NCBI GenBank assembly: GCA_020746105.1
Contig: CM036627.1
Location: 620,001 to 684,000, forward strand
Length of the DNA: 64,000 bases
DNA from: Trogon surrucura
Taxonomy: Eukaryota > Chordata > Aves > Trogoniformes > Trogonidae
Reading direction: 5' to 3'
Part shown: positions 1-11,900 of the stretch, one piece after another
Numbering within the stretch: the first letter of the stretch is position 1
Layout of the letters: the number at the start of each line of letters is the position of its first letter
The notes under the pieces: model-generated
Seen by the model: only the letters and a program-made list of their open reading frames with translations
What the model was told of the DNA's origin: nothing
The model's database searches: none
Translations under genes and position numbers: made by a program

Positions 1-1040
1 TTCCCCGCCCAACTCTCCAGCCTGTCCAGGTCTCACTGGATGGCAGCACAGCCTTCTGGTGTGTCAGCCACTCCTCCCAGCTTGGTGTCATCAGCAAACT
101 TGCTGATAGTACTCTCTAGTCCCTCATCCAAGTCATCGATGAATATATTGAATAATACTGGTCCCAGTACCGACCCTTGAGGCACTCCACTGGATACAGG
201 TCTCCAACCAGACTCCGCCCCATTGACCACAACTCTTTGGCTTCTTCCCCTCAGCCAGTTCACAGTCCACCTCACTACCCAAGAGTCTAGACCACACTTC
301 TGCAGTTTAGCAGCAAGGATGCTGTGGGAGACTGTGTCAAATGCTTTACTGAAGTCAAGGTAGACCACATCCACCGCTCTGCCATCATCTATCCACCTTG
401 TTATATCCTCATAAAAGGCTATGAGGTTAGTCAAGCACGACTTCCCTTTGGTGAAGCCATGTTGACTGTCTCTAATGACCCTCTTATCCCTGATATGCCT
501 TGAGATGGCACCAAGGATAAGTCGTTCCATCACTTTCCCAGGGATGGAGGTGAGGCTGACCGGTCTATAGTTTCCCGGGTCCTCCTTCTTGCCCTTTTTG
601 AAGACTGGAGTGACATTTGCTTCCCTCCAGTCCTCAGGCACCTCTCCCGTCTCCCAAGACTTGGCAAAGATGATGGAGAGTGGTCTAGCAATGACATCAG
701 CCAGCTCCCTCAGCACCCGTGGATGCATCCCGTCTGGACCCATGGATTTATGGATGTCCAGAGTGCTTAATTGGTCCCTAACCCAGTCCTCATCGACTAA
801 AGCAAACTCCTCCACTGCCCTGACTTCCTGTGGGGCCTCAGGGGAACGGGGCTCCTCAGGATAGCCTCCGGCAGAGTAGACAGAGGCAAAGAAGGCATTC
901 AGTAACTCTGCCTTCTCTGTATCATCTGTCACCAAGGCACCCACCTCAACAAAGCTATAGCGGCGCTCCCTGTTAATTTGGCGGTGGGCGTGCCTGCTGG
1001 CTACACCCCTCACTCTCTGACACATCCAGCCGAGCCACAA
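1..1040 (-). mobile_element. CR1 LINE, ORF2 reverse-transcriptase segment, cut by window edge
   Basis: This is the reverse transcriptase of a CR1 non-LTR retrotransposon, which copies its own RNA at a nicked target site. The minus strand is open for 335 codons (1040 down to 33). Numbering from the first codon (a TTG, not a true start), I see the palm motif YLDFSKAFD at residues 227-235, [10 protein letters not shown] at 285-294 and the catalytic FADD box at 315-318, preceded by the finger region NYRPVSL at 158-163. The reading ends at a TGA (33-35) where the family has an Arg codon (CGA to TGA, a CpG change). The same frame then continues as DLDRLESWA to the window edge. An in-frame TAG lies just upstream at 1044-1046, and I see no endonuclease domain, so the copy is 5'-truncated near 1040, give or take about 10 bases. 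So few breaks in 1 kb suggest a fairly young copy. The family call is secure; the subfamily is not determined. Confidence 0.93.
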
Positions 1041-2699
1041 GGACTAAGAGTTGGAACCTGGTAAAATGCTCAGAACTCCACTAGTGCCAAACACCATCAA
1101 TTCACCTCAGCGGTACAGACAACAGGGGTTATTCTACTATGACCAGAAACATCAGAAAAATCCCTGAAGAATTAGTGAAGTAAAAAATACCACCTTTCCC
1201 AATCAAGCGCAAAAGCTGATTGTGATGGGGCTCTCCTCATGATTTTACCTTCTATAACCTTTCAATTGTTTATTCCAATTGATCTAAATAAAGAATGCAA
1301 AGGAACACTAATTTTCTGCAATTTTATTTTAAAGCTGCAATTCAGAGGGACTCCAGTTTTGGCCCATCTCTAAGGAAAAGAAGATATAATACAGTCCTTT
1401 ACCATAATCCACGGTCAAAGAGAATCTGTGTGAGAGTAAATTGTTCACAACGTATTGATGCAGGGATCCCTTTTTGCTCTGTGTTTGGGCAGCACCTGAT
1501 CCAGTACTGAGACCTCCAGACAATATGGATGATCACTGGCCAGCTTCCTGCAGCACCACAGCAGCTTTTCAGCAGATAAAGAGAATAGGAGAAGGGCTTC
1601 CCAGAAGCTAACTGCTAGAGGATTGTTTCTGAGTAGCTGGCAATGAGCAGTCCAGTTATCAGCTCACAAATATTTACTGCAGAAGTTGGAAGAGTTAAAA
1701 GCTCATTCCTCTTAAGTAGCTGGACATGATATTTCTCCTGATTTTTTCTCATATGCTATCTCTTCACCTCCATAGGATATCATGGGAATTTTACCAGCCT
1801 TAACCTCTTGTCTTCCCACAGCTCTACCCCAGGTAGGAGTTGACCTTTGCTAAGTGTTTGAGCTGCCTTTAATGAGGGAGGATGTGTGTTGTATATAGAT
1901 CTGCCTGAAAATCCATGAAAAAAGGCTGTTGCCCAGTAACAAAGGGTCCAGTTCGGTTTCTTTTGCTCATGATAGGCAACATCTGCCCTTTCAGGTGGTC
2001 CTGCTGCTTCCTTTCTCTCACCTGAGTAAATAAACATGACGTAACGTGGATGAAGGTATAATGCAGGGCAGGAGGCTCTGTGCATGGCTTCTCCAAAGCA
2101 GAAACCACGGGGCTATCCAGCAGACCTGGTTTACTGGGTAGCAGACTTTCTTGGGATTTTCTTGCAGTCATCTTCGCTATAGAGTGACATATGAGGCAGC
2201 CACTTGACCTAGACCCGCTATTTAATTAAATGCACTTCTCCACCTTTTTTTGCCTGTGTCCATGTCGTGCTCTGTGTAAGGATAGACAAAATACAGTGTT
2301 GCTAGCAGGCAAAACTTACGAAGCCTAAATGGAAGGTTTGGCTGATTGTCTTTAATTAAATGGGCATTAATACCAGGCAACATCCTAACTCTGAGTGTGA
2401 AGGCATTAAAATAATTAACTGGTCTAATCTAGGCTTGAAAAATACGTTGAAAATGGATGCCAGTGTGAGAATATATCCTTGTGAAGGTGACCTTAATACT
2501 AGACATCAAGGGAGCATGCAAGCATCCCGGCACATACTGCAGACATATGAGTAGGTACTGTCCTTTCAGTGTTACACTGCACACCACATCTCTGCTTGGC
2601 TTCTCAGACTTGAGCAGGACAATAGGAAATAGCCTAGAAACAATTAGACATCACACAGTCAGGACAAATTCTGAACTGTCTTCTGGTCTATACAAGAAT
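1041..2699. other. Noncoding stretch between the two CR1 copies
   Basis: Unique-looking AT-leaning DNA. The longest open frames are about 100 codons (minus strand, 1780-2171), overlap each other and carry no motif I know. An AATAAA-type word lies near 1288 but nothing upstream of it looks like a gene. I see nothing else to annotate here. Confidence 0.5.
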
Positions 2700-3290
2700 A
2701 ATATCATAGAATATCATAGATTATTTGTTTTAACCTTTCTTGACAAAAGGACGGTCTTGACAAGTCGGCCAGCACCCTGTCTTAGAAATGTCCAATGCTG
2801 GGGAGTCCACCACTTCCTTGGAGAGATTATTCCAATGGCTGATTGTTCCTTATGGTGAAAAGATCTTCCTCTTTTATCTAGTTGGAATCTCCTAATGAGT
2901 AACTTGTATCCGTTGCCTCTAGTCTTTTCCCTGTGACTCTTTGCAAAAATGGAGCCTCCACCTTCTTTGTAGCCACCCTTTAAATACTGGAACATGTTGA
3001 TGAGGTCTCCCCTAAGCCTTCTTTTCTCAAGGTTGAACAAACCCAATTCTCCCAGCCTTCTCTCACATGGCAGGCTTCTCGGTCCTCTGACCATATTTGT
3101 GGCCCTTCTCTGGACCCTCTCCAGCCTGTTCACAAGTTTTTTGTATCGCAGCAACCCAAACAGCACAGTATTCCAGGTTTGGCCCGACAAGCACTGAGTG
3201 GAGTGGGATAATTCGCTCTTTATCTCTGCTGGCGATGCCCTTATTGATGCACCCCACCATCCTCTTGACTTCCTTGGCCACAGCAAACAA
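2700..3290 (-). mobile_element. CR1 LINE, 3' fragment (ORF2 C-terminus and 3' end)
   Basis: This is the C-terminal end of CR1 ORF2 and the element's 3' terminus. On the minus strand, the segment around 3275-3158 reads GCINKGIASRDKERIIPLHS and PNLEYC. From about 3148 a second frame reads NRLERVQRRAT, RLGELGLFNLEKRRLRGDLI and YLKGG, all hallmarks of the CR1 domain after the reverse transcriptase. The switch of frame near 3150 shows one frameshift, and another is likely near 2830, where KEVVDSPAL appears in a different frame. The element ends at 2700-2720 in the 8-bp-type repeat ATTCTATG/ATATTCTATGAT that terminates CR1 copies. The 5' end is truncated at about 3290. It is clearly older than the copy at 1-1040. 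It cannot be the missing 3' half of that copy, because each has its own break point and both lie in the same orientation with unrelated DNA between them. Confidence 0.9.
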
Positions 3291-3474
3291 AGAAGCAAAC
3301 CAAGGGCAGCCACAGGACCCAGAGCAGCATTTAGTGTCTTGTAAATGTGCTAGAAAGAGGGAAGAATATCCATCCAGCCCCCTTGACTGAAGCTTTCTGT
3401 GCTCCTGGAGAGAAGAGGAGGCAGAATATCTAAGCTCATGGACAGCAAAAAGAAGGAAGCTATGGCCTTTTTTT

Positions 3475-3513
3475 GTCATCAAAATATGTCATCAAAATAT
3501 ATCATCAAAATAT
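3475..3513. repeat. 13-bp tandem repeat, three copies
   Basis: The unit gtcatcaaaatat is present three times head to tail (3475-3487, 3488-3500, 3501-3513). Only the first base of the third copy differs (a for g). Such clean copies point to a recent local duplication. Confidence 0.95.
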
Positions 3514-4017
3514 GAGAGCAGCAGAGCAATGAAATGCTTTACCACTAACAGCAGCAGAAAGCATGTGTGTTTTCTAGTAGGAAAGAGCTCTGGCAGAAGT
3601 GAGACCGGAGAGATTTCCAGTTCAGCAGTGTTGTGTTGCAATAGTGGGAAGCAATTACAGCATCTCATTCACTAGTATTTAACTTTTTCTCAGAAGTGCA
3701 CTATAAGACTAAAGCTATCAAAAATACAAGAAAATGTCTCAGCCTGGCACGGATCCCTGGAGATTTTAGTTGGGAGCGTTCAAACCTAAAGGTCAGAGTG
3801 AATCAATCCCTTTAAAAATCATTAACTAAACCTCTTCTTAACAAAAAGTCCGATTTCAATTTTTACTCTTTTTTTTTGAGATGATTCAGGATCAGAAAAA
3901 ATACTAAAAGATCTCTATAACTCGCCATATACTAAGTAATTCTCTAGATCATCATGTAAACAGGACAATGTCCAGCTCCTCCTGTAAGCTGAAGTACATG
4001 CTTCTGTGTGCAGGGAA

Positions 4018-4039
4018 GCTTACACTGGTAAGTGTAAGC
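4018..4039. repeat. Perfect 9-bp inverted repeat with 4-base loop
   Basis: The arms gcttacact and agtgtaagc are exact reverse complements around ggta. The right arm begins a further loose direct repeat of about 20 bp (ggtcacactggtgagtgctggtcac), so the hairpin may be a by-product of local duplication. No gene context suggests a function. Confidence 0.9.
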
Positions 4040-5269
4040 TGGTCACACTGGTGAGTGCTGGTCACGCTCCTTGGGAGGTGCACAAAGCCCCACAAATGTC
4101 CCTTCCACACAGTACTCAGTAGAGGCTGCGGCACCAGGGTGGTGAGCACTGAGATAGAAGAAAGCACCAGCTGTTTAACCATTTATTTGATTAATCTAAC
4201 TAGCAAACATGGTGAAAATTATTAGACTCACCAGAATATTGTTCATGTATCACAGCAGCAACATAAGGCTCTGATTACACCTTTAGGACACTATTTCGGC
4301 TAGGCTTTAGCCATAAATGTAGGAAGACGTATTGTTCTGACGTTGTAAATAGGAAAACATGCTGATAAATGACTGATCTTTACTTGCTGACAATTACACG
4401 ATGTGGGTGACAGCTCCAAGAAGTTCGTACCCCTGTCACTTAGAAAAAAACCATTGCTTTTTCTGTGTGTTGACTCCAGACACCAAACCCTAATTCCACA
4501 AAGAAACTGTAAACAGAGACTTGACAGGGAAATGCCATGTTCAGGAGAAACAGTTGGCGATGATGATGTCCACACAACTGGGTGATGAGTTAATTTTCTG
4601 CAAGCTCTAGTCTGATCCTATCATTTGCCTGCATTAGATGCATACCTGAAGAGCATCTTTTAGGGACCTGAAGTTATTTCTTCAGAGACCACAAATGAAA
4701 GCAGGAATGAAGAAATGTGGTCAGGTATTTCCCCAAAACTCTGAACACCAACCTGGAAGAAACTGTATGATTCCACTAAATAAGTGATTTCCACTAAAGA
4801 CAGGTAAGCTGCTCTCACCAGATTTCAGTGTTAGCACCCACCAAGCATGCACATTTTAGACCTTCTGCACAAAACTGATCCTTTGTTTATCAGTCTAAAC
4901 AGGGTAACAAGAAGAACAACCGCAGCCTTTTGATTTTATCATCCTCCCTGAAGAAGACTGTCAGCATCATGCATCTGTTCAGGCTGGAAGGTCATCAGTG
5001 AACAGTCAGATCTGGTAATTTTTTTAAAAATGGAAGCTTAACTTCTGTGTAAATTAAACTCTGTGTATGCAAATCACACTGTTGTTACACAACAAATCCT
5101 AAATTATAATACATAACACTAGTCATTAATGCCTGGAAGCTCTGATCACCGTGTTAACTCTGGGATGGAAAAAATCCAAACCACTATAGCTAAAATAGAA
5201 AGGAGAGGAAAATGAACCTCTAAACCCTGTTGTGATCTCAGCTGCCCAGAGTACAGTGGCAATCTGCAG

Positions 5270-5530
5270 GATTTTTGTCTTTATTTATCGGACTGCATAA
5301 TCTAATTATCTCTCATTAGTCCAAAGCTGATTATTTCATTTATCTTTGTATATGTGACAACAAAAGGCTCTCTTTAATTAAGCAGATCAGCAATTAGCTG
5401 TTGTTTTATAGGCAGTTTTAAACATCCCTGTACAAATAGCATGCAGCACGATTGTAATCAGATGCTCAGGGAAGAATTGTAGATGAGGACATTTTGATTT
5501 ACAGCCCCATTTAGTTTAAAGCTGCACCAG
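5270..5530. promoter_or_regulatory. Candidate conserved noncoding element, homeodomain-site rich
   Basis: AT-rich, low-repeat stretch with a dense set of homeodomain core sites: TAATTA at 5303-5308, TTAATTAA at 5374-5381, a CATTAG at about 5313-5318 and CAATTAG at about 5391. It has little homopolymer and no long open frame. Such composition is typical of deeply conserved vertebrate enhancers near developmental genes. This is judgement by composition only; conservation was not measured. Confidence 0.3.
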
Positions 5531-6837
5531 CAAGTCTAACTCCAAAAGCGAAGGCTTATGAGATACGGTCAAGTTGCCAAGCACGCTCGATGGAACCAAA
5601 CATAGCTGAGACAAGATCCGCCAGTGCCAGTGAAATTTAGTTAGATCTGCAGAAGGGCCTTTTGGGGGCTGACTCTGAAGAATATAGGAACTCTGTTTAC
5701 ATCTAACACGATTGCTCTACATTCAGACTCCTCAGTGAAACACTGACAGGGAGGTTTGAACGTACGGAGCTCTGTACAGCTAAGGTAGTCAGGAGTGTTT
5801 GTGGTTAATTCAAATGAGAGATTTATTTTCTATTTGTAGATGATGTTGTTGACAGCAGCGGATACCGCAAGAAATATGAGAACAACTTAATTTGGCTCAT
5901 GAATTATCCAAACATCAGAACAGCAAAAACACTAGAGTCTACACATCCTTCCAAGAATCTTTGGATGAATTCCCACTCCTGGTAACTCCTTCATCTCCTC
6001 TGGAAAATCCTCTCCTTCCTGGAGGAGTCACTGCCACTGCTCCCTACTTTCCAGTCCTGCACTACAGATACCACAGCTGAGCCAAAATGTCAAAGCAGTT
6101 TTTTGTGTAACTGCACCAGTTTCATCGGCAAAAAAAATTCTTGCATCCAGGCATAAGTATGCGTCAGTATGGTGTGGGCTCTTGAGAGTAATAAAATGCA
6201 GAAAAGAGAGAAAAGCAGTAAAAAGATAATTCCTTAGTGTAATTTATGAACCCCCCTTAAGTTTTAATTTTAAGATGTAAGTGCTGAGATAAGCATGAAG
6301 AAATTAAATCGGATGTGTCTGGTAGCACAGACACAAGGAACAATGGATTGGAATGCAAATCTCCACACAAACTCATATTTGTAAGCACGGGTATTGTCCA
6401 TTACTTGAGAGTAGCTCAATTTAAATAATCAATTTGCAAGAGAAAACTGCTGGTGCATTTAATATACTGAACTTCCCCCACTGGACTGCGCCTGTGACCT
6501 GCTCTGCTTAAAATATGGAGAAACGGGATTAAGCAAACCAGAACAAAAAAAGATGCCCCTTTTTTTTTTTTACTCCATTACGCATATGCCATTTCTTGTT
6601 TTTCAAAAACCACCTGGAAAACTGTGCTTGTTTGTGTCAATACAATTTTCAAAATACATTCGTTTTATTTTGAGAAAGACAATTCTTTTAAATGCTTTTT
6701 GCACTTACTGTGGGATGGCGACAGGAACAAACTGTGATATCCCAGCTAAACATAGGAGGAGCCCTCAAGCCTAGAAGGAGGTATTGGAAAGTTTGGAAGA
6801 AACGGGGAGGTCCTTCAATGCCCTTTAGCCCTCTTTC

Positions 6838-6855
6838 TGCAGAGATTTCTCTGCA
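6838..6855. repeat. Inverted repeat, 8-bp arms, 2-base centre
   Basis: tgcagaga-tt-tctctgca reads as a near-perfect palindrome, mismatched only at the central two bases. It lies about 90 bases upstream of a TATA-like word. Confidence 0.85.
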
Positions 6856-6942
6856 CAGGACTCCTTCGTAAAGCGTAATAAGCTTGGAGCAACGCAGTGC
6901 TGTGAGGCTGTTTACCCGCTGGTAATTGGCAATTAAGCCCAG

Positions 6943-6950
6943 TATAAAAG
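6943..6950 (+). promoter_or_regulatory. TATA-box-like word TATAAAAG
   Basis: A consensus TATA word preceded by AATTGGCAATTA and followed by GGCTAATGG. No open frame or transcript feature follows within view, so a true promoter is possible but unproven. The flanks (about 6820-6975) look like unique, possibly conserved DNA. Confidence 0.2.
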
Positions 6951-8329
6951 GCTAATGGCAATTCTTTTCTGTTTGGAGAGTAAGAGGTAGAGATCTTGCC
7001 TGAACAAACTGAAGACATCTGTGAAACTCCCTGAAATGAGTCATGAAAAGGACATAACCTCTCACGTGTCTGCCATGAATGTTAAGGGCCGAGTCCCTAA
7101 AAAAACATGTGCAAACCCCATGAAAAACCTAGGGCACCTTATGGCCAGAGGGCATTAATGTTGATGGGAATGAATCGGATTGTAGCAGCCTTCACCTGAG
7201 CATGCAGAAATGGGTAAACTGGGCCCAGCCAGCTGGCTTCTGGAGTCTTGATGCAATGCCACCACTGACTGTGGATGGTGCTGGGAGACTTGGATGACCC
7301 TTCGTGTACAAGGCTTTTATTTAGAAGGAACAAAACCCACTCGGTAGCACTGATAACTCAACACTAATAATGGGGACAGAAATGACTAACAAAAGACTGG
7401 CAAAACCGGCATTAGAAGTAATTACTGAGTGGTTATTGAATAAACAGCCTAGTGAAGAAGAAAAGACCTTTTACAGGATATTTTTCTCTATCATATTCTG
7501 ACCAAAACACATCTGTAAAGGCAATACTTGAGCCAAACCTATTCCTCCTTTTGTCAAATATGGTCTTAAAAGAGAAAAAAAGTTATTTGCCTGGGCATAT
7601 TCTGAGACTATCTATCAGGTACATTGAGAGCCAGGAAAATAAGATTAGAAAGCAAATAGGGCTGATGGGATAGTCTCCATGAAAGGCTAATGGAGCACCA
7701 GGCAGGCTGGACAGTCTGCAGCTGCAAACTTCCAGGAACGGTGATAGAAAGCAGGACCACTGCTGTGTCAGCCCAGAGGGATGGCCCCCACAGTGACAAT
7801 GTCACTAAAACTCAGGTCAAAACAACCGTCCTGCCTCAGAAAGTTTGTGACCTAACTAAGTGCCCTTAGACACTTTCTAGAGAGAGCAAAGCAGACTTGC
7901 CCCAGACTTGGGACCCCTACATAAAAAGGTGCCAGAGATCATTGTAAGTAAGTGGTGTCACCGCCTTAGGCAGCGTTTTCCTTTTTTTACACTATAATAT
8001 TGGTCAATATTCACAATACACAAAAAAATCCCCTACTGAAATATTAAGTCAATGTGAACTCAAACTCATCAACCACAATAATAGCTTTAAATTATAGTAG
8101 AAAGAGGGACAGTAGGTTGAGCCCAGGGTTGTGACGTTAGGCTGAAATCCCTGCTGCACAGCAAGAACAACAAAGAGAGCAGCTACTGCTACTGCAAAAC
8201 CTAGAACGGAAGAAGCTTTGAATGATGTCAGATCTCAATGGACTTTTTTGGAACAGAAATCAGGGGCATATTGTATCTATTATCGCACACCCTTTCACTC
8301 CACTGGTTTTGGCTTCCAAGTCAAGGAGG

Positions 8330-8470
8330 TGGAAGTAAAACCAGGAGTCGATCTAGTGAGGTGGGACTGCTGAGGAGAGCTGCTGCCCGGCCCGGGTTTG
8401 CTCCGCAGCTGAGCTGGCAGCCGGCCACGCTCAGGGCCATGCTCAGCCGCTCCCCAAACCTGTGACTCCT
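8330..8470. other. Short GC-rich, CpG-bearing islet
   Basis: By eye seven CpGs fall within about 110 bases (8348-8450), including gcccggcccggg, in otherwise CpG-poor surroundings. A plus-strand open frame (8238-8465, 75 codons, Arg-rich) crosses it but shows no known domain. It could be a small promoter or enhancer islet or an unrecognised repeat fragment. Confidence 0.35.
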
Positions 8471-8495
8471 GCACCTTGCTAAAGAGAGAATCTTT

Positions 8496-8525
8496 GAAGG
8501 AAGATTTTTTGAAAGAAGACTTTTT
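8496..8525. repeat. 15-bp tandem duplication, imperfect
   Basis: gaaggaagatttttt is followed directly by gaaagaagacttttt. A weaker third copy precedes them (agagagaatcttt). This is probably local slippage. Confidence 0.75.
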
Positions 8526-8917
8526 GAAACTGCCTTAGAACAGAGATATTCATCTGAAGGGAGATGGTGTAGCTATAGATTTCTTAAGGTAAATTACTTT
8601 ATTCATAGAATTGGCATCACCTGTTAACTAAGTTTTCTGAAGCCTGGCTAGCCTTCACGTTTAACTTCTGACCATTTGCTGGCTTTTATGCTTTTGATGC
8701 ACTTCCGTCCCATAAATTGCAAATAAGGAACCTTTTTGAAGTACGCGAATTTCACTTAATGTTATTCTAGTCCATGGAGAATATGAACCAAACTTTCACT
8801 CCCAACAGCTGCCACAGCTGGCTACAGCCACGTATTTCTTACTGCTTCATTTACATTTTCTAATTCGTACAGGCTCTCGGCAATCAACAAAGTGGTTAAC
8901 AGACCTATTTTTATTTG

Positions 8918-8936
8918 TTTTTTTTTTTTTTTTTTT
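8918..8936. repeat. Poly-T tract, 19 bases
   Basis: An uninterrupted run of T. No SINE or LINE body is recognisable on either side, so it is read as a simple repeat and not as a retrotransposon tail. Confidence 0.95.
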
Positions 8937-11900
8937 GGCAAAAAATCAAAGTATAAAGTAAATTGGCTTATTTCTGATAAATGTATTTTGCGGCACGTAC
9001 TTCTTAGGACCTGAAAAACCTCTTGCAACATACAAGAACAACAGTTTGAGGCTTAGGGCTTTAGGTTTGCATTTCCATAATATTACAGGCAACTCCTCTG
9101 CTTCCCATTTTGCTGATGAAAAAACAGTAAGTAGTTTTATGACCTTATCTTAGTCTGCAGTAAAATATTAGCAGAATGGGAAAAGTACCCAGATTTCTTT
9201 CTCTGCATTCCTCTCCCTCCTTCCTTCAACCTTCAGGTCCCAACTTTATTACAAGAATAAAATACTTTACAGAAACCCTGCATGCATGGGACTGGCACAT
9301 TTTCCTCTGCCACATGAAGCCATTCACCTGAAGCAATGGCTCAGTGCAGGAGTGTGGCCAAGTCCTACCTTCTTCTGCTCTCCTGACAAACTTAGATCAA
9401 GCTAAGAGAGAAGTTTGGGGGATTTAATGGCTATTTGACACTTGCCAATGGACCTAGGCAGATGAGGCAGTTGTAGGTCATGGTAGCTGGTCAGGGACTC
9501 GCTTCAGCCCTCATCAGCTTGCCTAAATTTATGCCATCGTTTTTTAAGACTTCAGCTTTAACGGAAAATACCTGTTTTACTCAATGCTGCATCCATGTTT
9601 AGCCTTGGATTTCATGTAAGTTTTTTTTTTGCAGTTTAAGGGTATTTGAAAAGCAGCTAGTTTCTGCAAAGAGCTATTTTTAGGAAGCATATGGGACTTC
9701 AAAACAGCTAAGAATTACACTGCCTCCTTTGTTTCCTTCTGCTGCTCATGCCCTCCATACTCCAAAAGCACAAACATCCGTGTGTGAAAAACTCAAACCT
9801 CTTACAAATCTACTTCTTCAGAGAAAAACCTGTCAGCTTAATGCTGTAGGAGGAGAAAAAATGTCTGCTGTGAAGTGGAAACGAGAAGAAAAAGAGTGAC
9901 TGTCAGCCGGTTGTTCTTTAAAAAGCATGTCTCGCTTCGCATTTTTTGGGACAAGCCCCACAAGCACGTGGTGAACAGCTTCTGCACTATTATTCAGTAT
10001 TTTCTAAGGCTTTCCTATCTTTATTTTTCTCCATATGAGTCAATAGCTACCTGCAACAACTAATTTTTCTCAAGGCTAATTCGTCAAAGTGTAGAAAGGG
10101 GAAAACAGGAAAGTGCAAAATGCTGCAGAAATCTACTTCCATGGAAAGCAAAGGTGAATCTTTAAAATTCTGTCTTGTTTTGGTTTTTTTTTTTTGAAAA
10201 TACTTTTTTTTTCCAGATGATGAGCTCAGTGTTGCAACCGACACTCCCTGTAATGATTTCTAGCTCCCATATCTGTAAGCCGAGCAACATGTCCTGCCAA
10301 AAAACACACACCAAACCAGCTGTCTCTCTGGTTAATCATTATTCACATGATCAAACAGTAGACCTAGACTAAAATGCCTGGATAATTATGATGTGGTCCA
10401 AATGAGACAAATATTGTTTCATTCATTGTTGTAAAGACAGTATTAATAAGCTAACTGCCCGAAAGATCTCTGATTTACATACTTCAAGTGTCCCAGAGGT
10501 GTAGCAGCATATTTTTTCTGTTTTTTTTGTTTTCAACTGGTCAGAGGCTTCTGACAATATCTCAATGAAGACAGAAAAATGCATGCAAAGAGATAGGTAG
10601 GCATATCAGAGTAGAAAAAGCCTCTGAAATAAGACCTATTAGGTAATTAGCAAAGATATAAAATGCTTTATGTCTCTACAAAACTACTAAAGTAAACCTC
10701 ATTTAGTTTCATTATTGATGCATGATTAGTTGAACCAAAACACTGAAGAGCACTACAGCTACCGAAAAAACAGATCCTCTTTACAAAGGGACTGAGGTTC
10801 TGAGTCACACAGGTCTGGGTTTTCCACTGTACTTAAATACCTGGAGAAGGAGATAACACAAAGCTCCTGAGCAGACCTGAACAATTTACCCATACTTCAC
10901 CTTAGACAAATTCTCAAAAATGCTTTTTGCTGAAAATGGTGAGGAAGAAGTATTACCGATTTCCTTTCTGGATGTTGTTTCCCAAATAGATAGGCCTGTT
11001 GACCAAATCAGCAATGCTCCTTCTGCATAGTTTTGTGCCTTGCAGTTATTACCCGGGAAAGCAAAGATTCAGATGTTTCCTATCACCATTACCTATGCCA
11101 AACTTATTCACCTGGCTTGAGTATCGTGCTGCTGCCTAGAAGCTGTTTATTTCCCAAGGAGAAAGGACAGAAGTGCTTTTGAGAGGGATGGGACTTGACA
11201 GTATGTTAATATGATGACCCTCAAGCAGCTGAATACGTTGGCCAGGTATCATACAGATTAATTCTGATCCTTCCAGCTCCGTTTTGTAAGCTCAGACCTA
11301 GAAAAGTCACCCTTTTTTTTCCTGCAGTGAGAAGGTAATTAAAGCTCCACTCCTTCAACCTTGCCATCTCTTGAAAGCAAAGGAAACAAAGAGCAGGGAG
11401 TGGCCTTATGATATGAATTCGACTAAATCCAAGTTACAGCAAAGCCTTACAAATTAATGCAACTGGTATCTTGCAGGTTTCATATATAATTACACAATGC
11501 AGACAGGTGAGGTGCTTTAAGGAAGGAAAACATGAACTCATTTGTATTTATCATTAGTAAGAATACAGAAAAACATCCTCTCCTCCAGAAACTAAAAACG
11601 TATGTAAAATTTAAACATAAAAATCAGCTTAGGTTTTAGGAGACAATGCTATAGCATCTTTAGCACACAGGTACCTTCTTTCTGTTCCATTAGCAAACTC
11701 TAGATTTATTGAACTATAATAGTTTTAAATTAATGCCCTCTGTACTGAAAACCATGTGCTATGTTTAGGAGTGATCAGAGCCTGGGAGTTCTAAACCCCT
11801 AAACCTAAAAATAGGAGATTTCGTTATGAGAAGTGCTATATAGGAGTCCTGAAAAATTCAACCATCTTAATTGTATGAGCTATCACCTTAACTTACAAAG

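Larger units (their letters stand above)
3291..5269. other. Noncoding stretch with short tandem and inverted repeats
   Basis: No recognisable gene. It holds the 13-bp tandem repeat at 3475-3513 and the hairpin at 4018-4039, each listed separately. Open frames reach at most about 90 codons (4300-4575 minus) and have no motif. Confidence 0.5.
5531..8329. other. Noncoding stretch
   Basis: No recognisable gene. It holds an ATGCAAAT octamer near 6353, a T-run near 6560, the inverted repeat at 6838-6855 and the TATA-like word at 6943-6950. Open frames are at most about 75 codons and motif-free. Confidence 0.5.

Noticed and set aside
1-3290. A single CR1 element split by an insertion
   Set aside because: The two pieces differ greatly in decay and are in an order that does not fit one split minus-strand element: the piece nearer the left edge is the reverse-transcriptase part and the C-terminal part lies upstream of it.
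3475-3513. CRISPR-like array
   Set aside because: Units are contiguous without spacers and the genome is vertebrate; this is a plain tandem repeat.
9090-9150. Second MIR-like fragment (cttcccattttgctgatgaa)
   Set aside because: Only about 20 bases resemble the MIR core and the flanks do not follow the family order.
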